From contig NZ_CP017141.1 of the NCBI RefSeq assembly GCF_001721645.1, positions 5,704,001 through 5,768,000 of the forward strand: DNA of 64,000 bases. The letters run 5' to 3'. The notes beneath the pieces were generated by a model, which was not told the origin of the DNA, did not search any database, and saw nothing but the letters and a program-made list of their open reading frames with translations. This document shows positions 62,927 through 64,000 of this stretch, piece by piece. Each line of letters starts with the position of its first letter. Position 1 is the stretch's first letter. The stretch is from Pedobacter steynii. Lineage in GTDB: Bacteria; Bacteroidota; Bacteroidia; Sphingobacteriales; Sphingobacteriaceae. A program made the position numbers and the translations under genes.

Positions 62927-62963
62927 CATAAAAAACCCGGCAGGCTGAATGCCTCCGGGTTTT
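62927..62963 (-). terminator. Terminator after gltD
   Basis: On the minus strand AAAACCCGG pairs with CCGGGTTTT, with an inner AGGC/GCCT stem around a five-nt loop and one bulged base, followed by six T. It lies 30 bp past the gltD stop. Confidence 0.82.
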
Positions 62964-62992
62964 CTTATTGAAAACAGATTGAATCTGTTTAT

Positions 62993-64000
62993 TTATGCAT
63001 AAGGTATGCCATCTTTCGATGCCAGGCTGCTATGTCCCATCAGGTATTCATCTACCTTACGGGCCGCTTCACGACCTTCAGATATCGCCCATACCACTAA
63101 CGATTGTCCGCGGCGCATATCTCCGGCAGCAAAAATTTTAGCGATATTGGTCTGATATTTACCTTCTTCAGCTTTTACATTTCCTCTGTTATCCAGCTCA
63201 ACACCTAACTTCTCAATCAGACCTTCTTTCTGAGGGTGCAGGAAGCCCATTGCCAATAATACCAGCTGACAAGGCAGATCGCGTTCTGTTCCGGCTTTCT
63301 CTTTAAAGTTCAAGGGTCTTCCGGCAGGATCAATTTCCCATTCTACATCCACTACTTTTAACGCTTTCAGGTTTCCATTTTCATCTTTAATGAATTCCTT
63401 GGTATTTACTCCCCAGGCCCGCTCACAACCCTCTTCATGTGAAGAGGTTACTTTTAAGAGCATTGGAAAAGTTGGCCATGGCATATTCGGTGTACGATGC
63501 TGGGACGGCATCGGCATAATTTCGAACTGCATCACAGATTTAGCCCCCTGACGGTTAGAAGTACCGATACAATCTGAACCAGTATCTCCACCACCGATTA
63601 CGATCACATCTTTACCTGTAGCAAGAATTGCATCTCCATCTACATTTATACTTCTGACACGTTTATTTTGCTGTTTCAGGAAGTCCATTGCAAAATGAAC
63701 ACCTTTAGCCTCACGGCCTGCAATTCCCAGGTCTCTTGGAATAGTCGAACCTCCGGCCAATACGATAGACTGGTATTCTCTGAGTAAAGTATTCAACTCT
63801 ACGTTTACTCCAACATTGGCATTACATTTAAAAACAATCCCTTCTTTTTCCATCAGGGCTATCCTTCTGCTCACCACGTCCTTCTGAAGTTTAAAATCAG
63901 GAATCCCATAGTTCAATAAACCTCCAGGTGTATCATCACGTTCATAAACCACTACTTCGTGCCCGGCTTTATTCAGTTGTGCTGCAGCTGCCAGACCTGC
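62993..64000 (-). CDS. gltD: Glutamate synthase small (beta) subunit, 5' end beyond the window
   Basis: Partial: the frame is open to 64000 and lacks a start (the residues before VVVYERDDTPGG continue the FAD-binding Rossmann fold, AGLAAAAQLNKAGHEVVV). The 335 visible codons carry the NADPH-binding VIGGGDTGSDCIGTSNRQGAKSV, and the C-terminal FAAGDMRRGQSLVVWAISEGREAARKVDEYL. The N-terminal [4Fe-4S] cluster domain lies outside. With GltB it makes glutamate from glutamine and 2-oxoglutarate, using NADPH. The specific motif order and C-terminus identify GltD rather than other flavoprotein reductases. Confidence 0.95.
   Translation of the reverse strand, partial: AGLAAAAQLNKAGHEVVVYERDDTPGGLLNYGIPDFKLQKDVVSRRIALMEKEGIVFKCNANVGVNVELNTLLREYQSIVLAGGSTIPRDLGIAGREAKGVHFAMDFLKQQNKRVRSINVDGDAILATGKDVIVIGGGDTGSDCIGTSNRQGAKSVMQFEIMPMPSQHRTPNMPWPTFPMLLKVTSSHEEGCERAWGVNTKEFIKDENGNLKALKVVDVEWEIDPAGRPLNFKEKAGTERDLPCQLVLLAMGFLHPQKEGLIEKLGVELDNRGNVKAEEGKYQTNIAKIFAAGDMRRGQSLVVWAISEGREAARKVDEYLMGHSSLASKDGIPYA

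Larger units (their letters stand above)
62441..62992. other. 552-bp intergenic region between susC and gltD
   Basis: No ORF with coding character and no tRNA-like fold. At the right end is the gltD terminator (62927-62963). In the middle on the minus strand is a TATGTTTG -7 element (62760-62753) with a LacI-type dyad 18 nt downstream (62734-62723); the remaining about 280 bp to the susC start is AT-rich with no secondary structure of note. ATTTGCAAAT (62861-62870) is a 10-bp palindrome that also forms the core of the site at 31765. Confidence 0.6.

Noticed and set aside
1..64000. Prophage, insertion sequence, integrative element, rRNA or tRNA genes
   Set aside because: No transposase, phage structural gene, terminal repeats or tRNA-like folds were seen in either strand; codon use looks uniform by eye.

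Overview
This window is a 64 kb chromosomal segment from a member of the Bacteroidota, most likely Sphingobacteriaceae (Pedobacter or a close relative). The evidence is a SusC/SusD pair, a second large TonB-dependent receptor, Bacteroidota-type promoters (TAnnTTTG at -7) with very few Shine-Dalgarno sequences, GH92 and WbqC-like proteins, Cys-type peroxidases, and lineage-typical conserved hypotheticals. Gene density is high and most genes are housekeeping. I see no rRNA, tRNA, CRISPR array, insertion sequence or prophage.

Layout. 1-6251 (minus): start of a PBP1C gene and a giant alpha-2-macroglobulin, the usual periplasmic pair. 6325-9331 (minus): a conserved hypothetical and topA. 9631-11941 (plus): a 2-Cys glutathione-peroxidase-like enzyme and a 5'-nucleotidase split into two overlapping genes. 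11970-13061: mnmA. 13244-15535: a secreted GH92 mannosidase. 15787-19698 (minus): membrane protein, nucleoside phosphorylase, and a yigZ/DMT-transporter/ribD cluster. 19747-22905: prmC, xerD (opposed), aroQ and an M28 peptidase. 22981-24878 (minus): GT2 glycosyltransferase and LpxL-like acyltransferase. 24917-29041 (plus): WbqC, CorA, MgtE, BioB. 29099-31720 (minus): Ohr and an FUSC membrane protein. 31926-32708: Tat-exported NIPSNAP protein. 32835-41564 (minus): rpiA, two TPR proteins, gyrA, hemF, an MFS transporter, a small lipoprotein and a small acidic protein. 41645-44210 (plus): DUF4442, AlbA_2 and MATE genes. 44231-45558 (minus): an exported chorismate mutase coupled to an unknown secreted protein. 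45848-49768 (plus): a TonB receptor and a TauE/SafE permease. 49962-53542 (plus): three membrane sensor-kinase genes, the last a pseudokinase, without a response regulator. 53723-55405 (minus): FrnE-like DsbA and galM. 55490-57876 (plus): galK, an SPOUT methyltransferase and a YdeI-like protein. 57961-62440 (minus): SusD and SusC. 62993 to the edge (minus): gltD, partial.

The most interesting signals are: (i) the sensor-kinase triad, in which the third gene has lost the phospho-acceptor His and the ATP-binding N box, followed by a five-copy 11-bp direct-repeat array in the convergent gap; (ii) a recurring architecture in which a TAnnTTTG element lies only 5-7 nt before the ATG (ribD, prmC, aroQ, mgtE, norM), predicting leaderless mRNAs, with ribD and prmC forming a mirror-image promoter pair; (iii) the split 5'-nucleotidase whose two halves carry different export signals; (iv) a natural Asn in GyrA at the position equivalent to E. 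coli Asp87; and (v) a LacI-type operator just downstream of a promoter-like element upstream of susC. I found no large undescribed multi-gene system.
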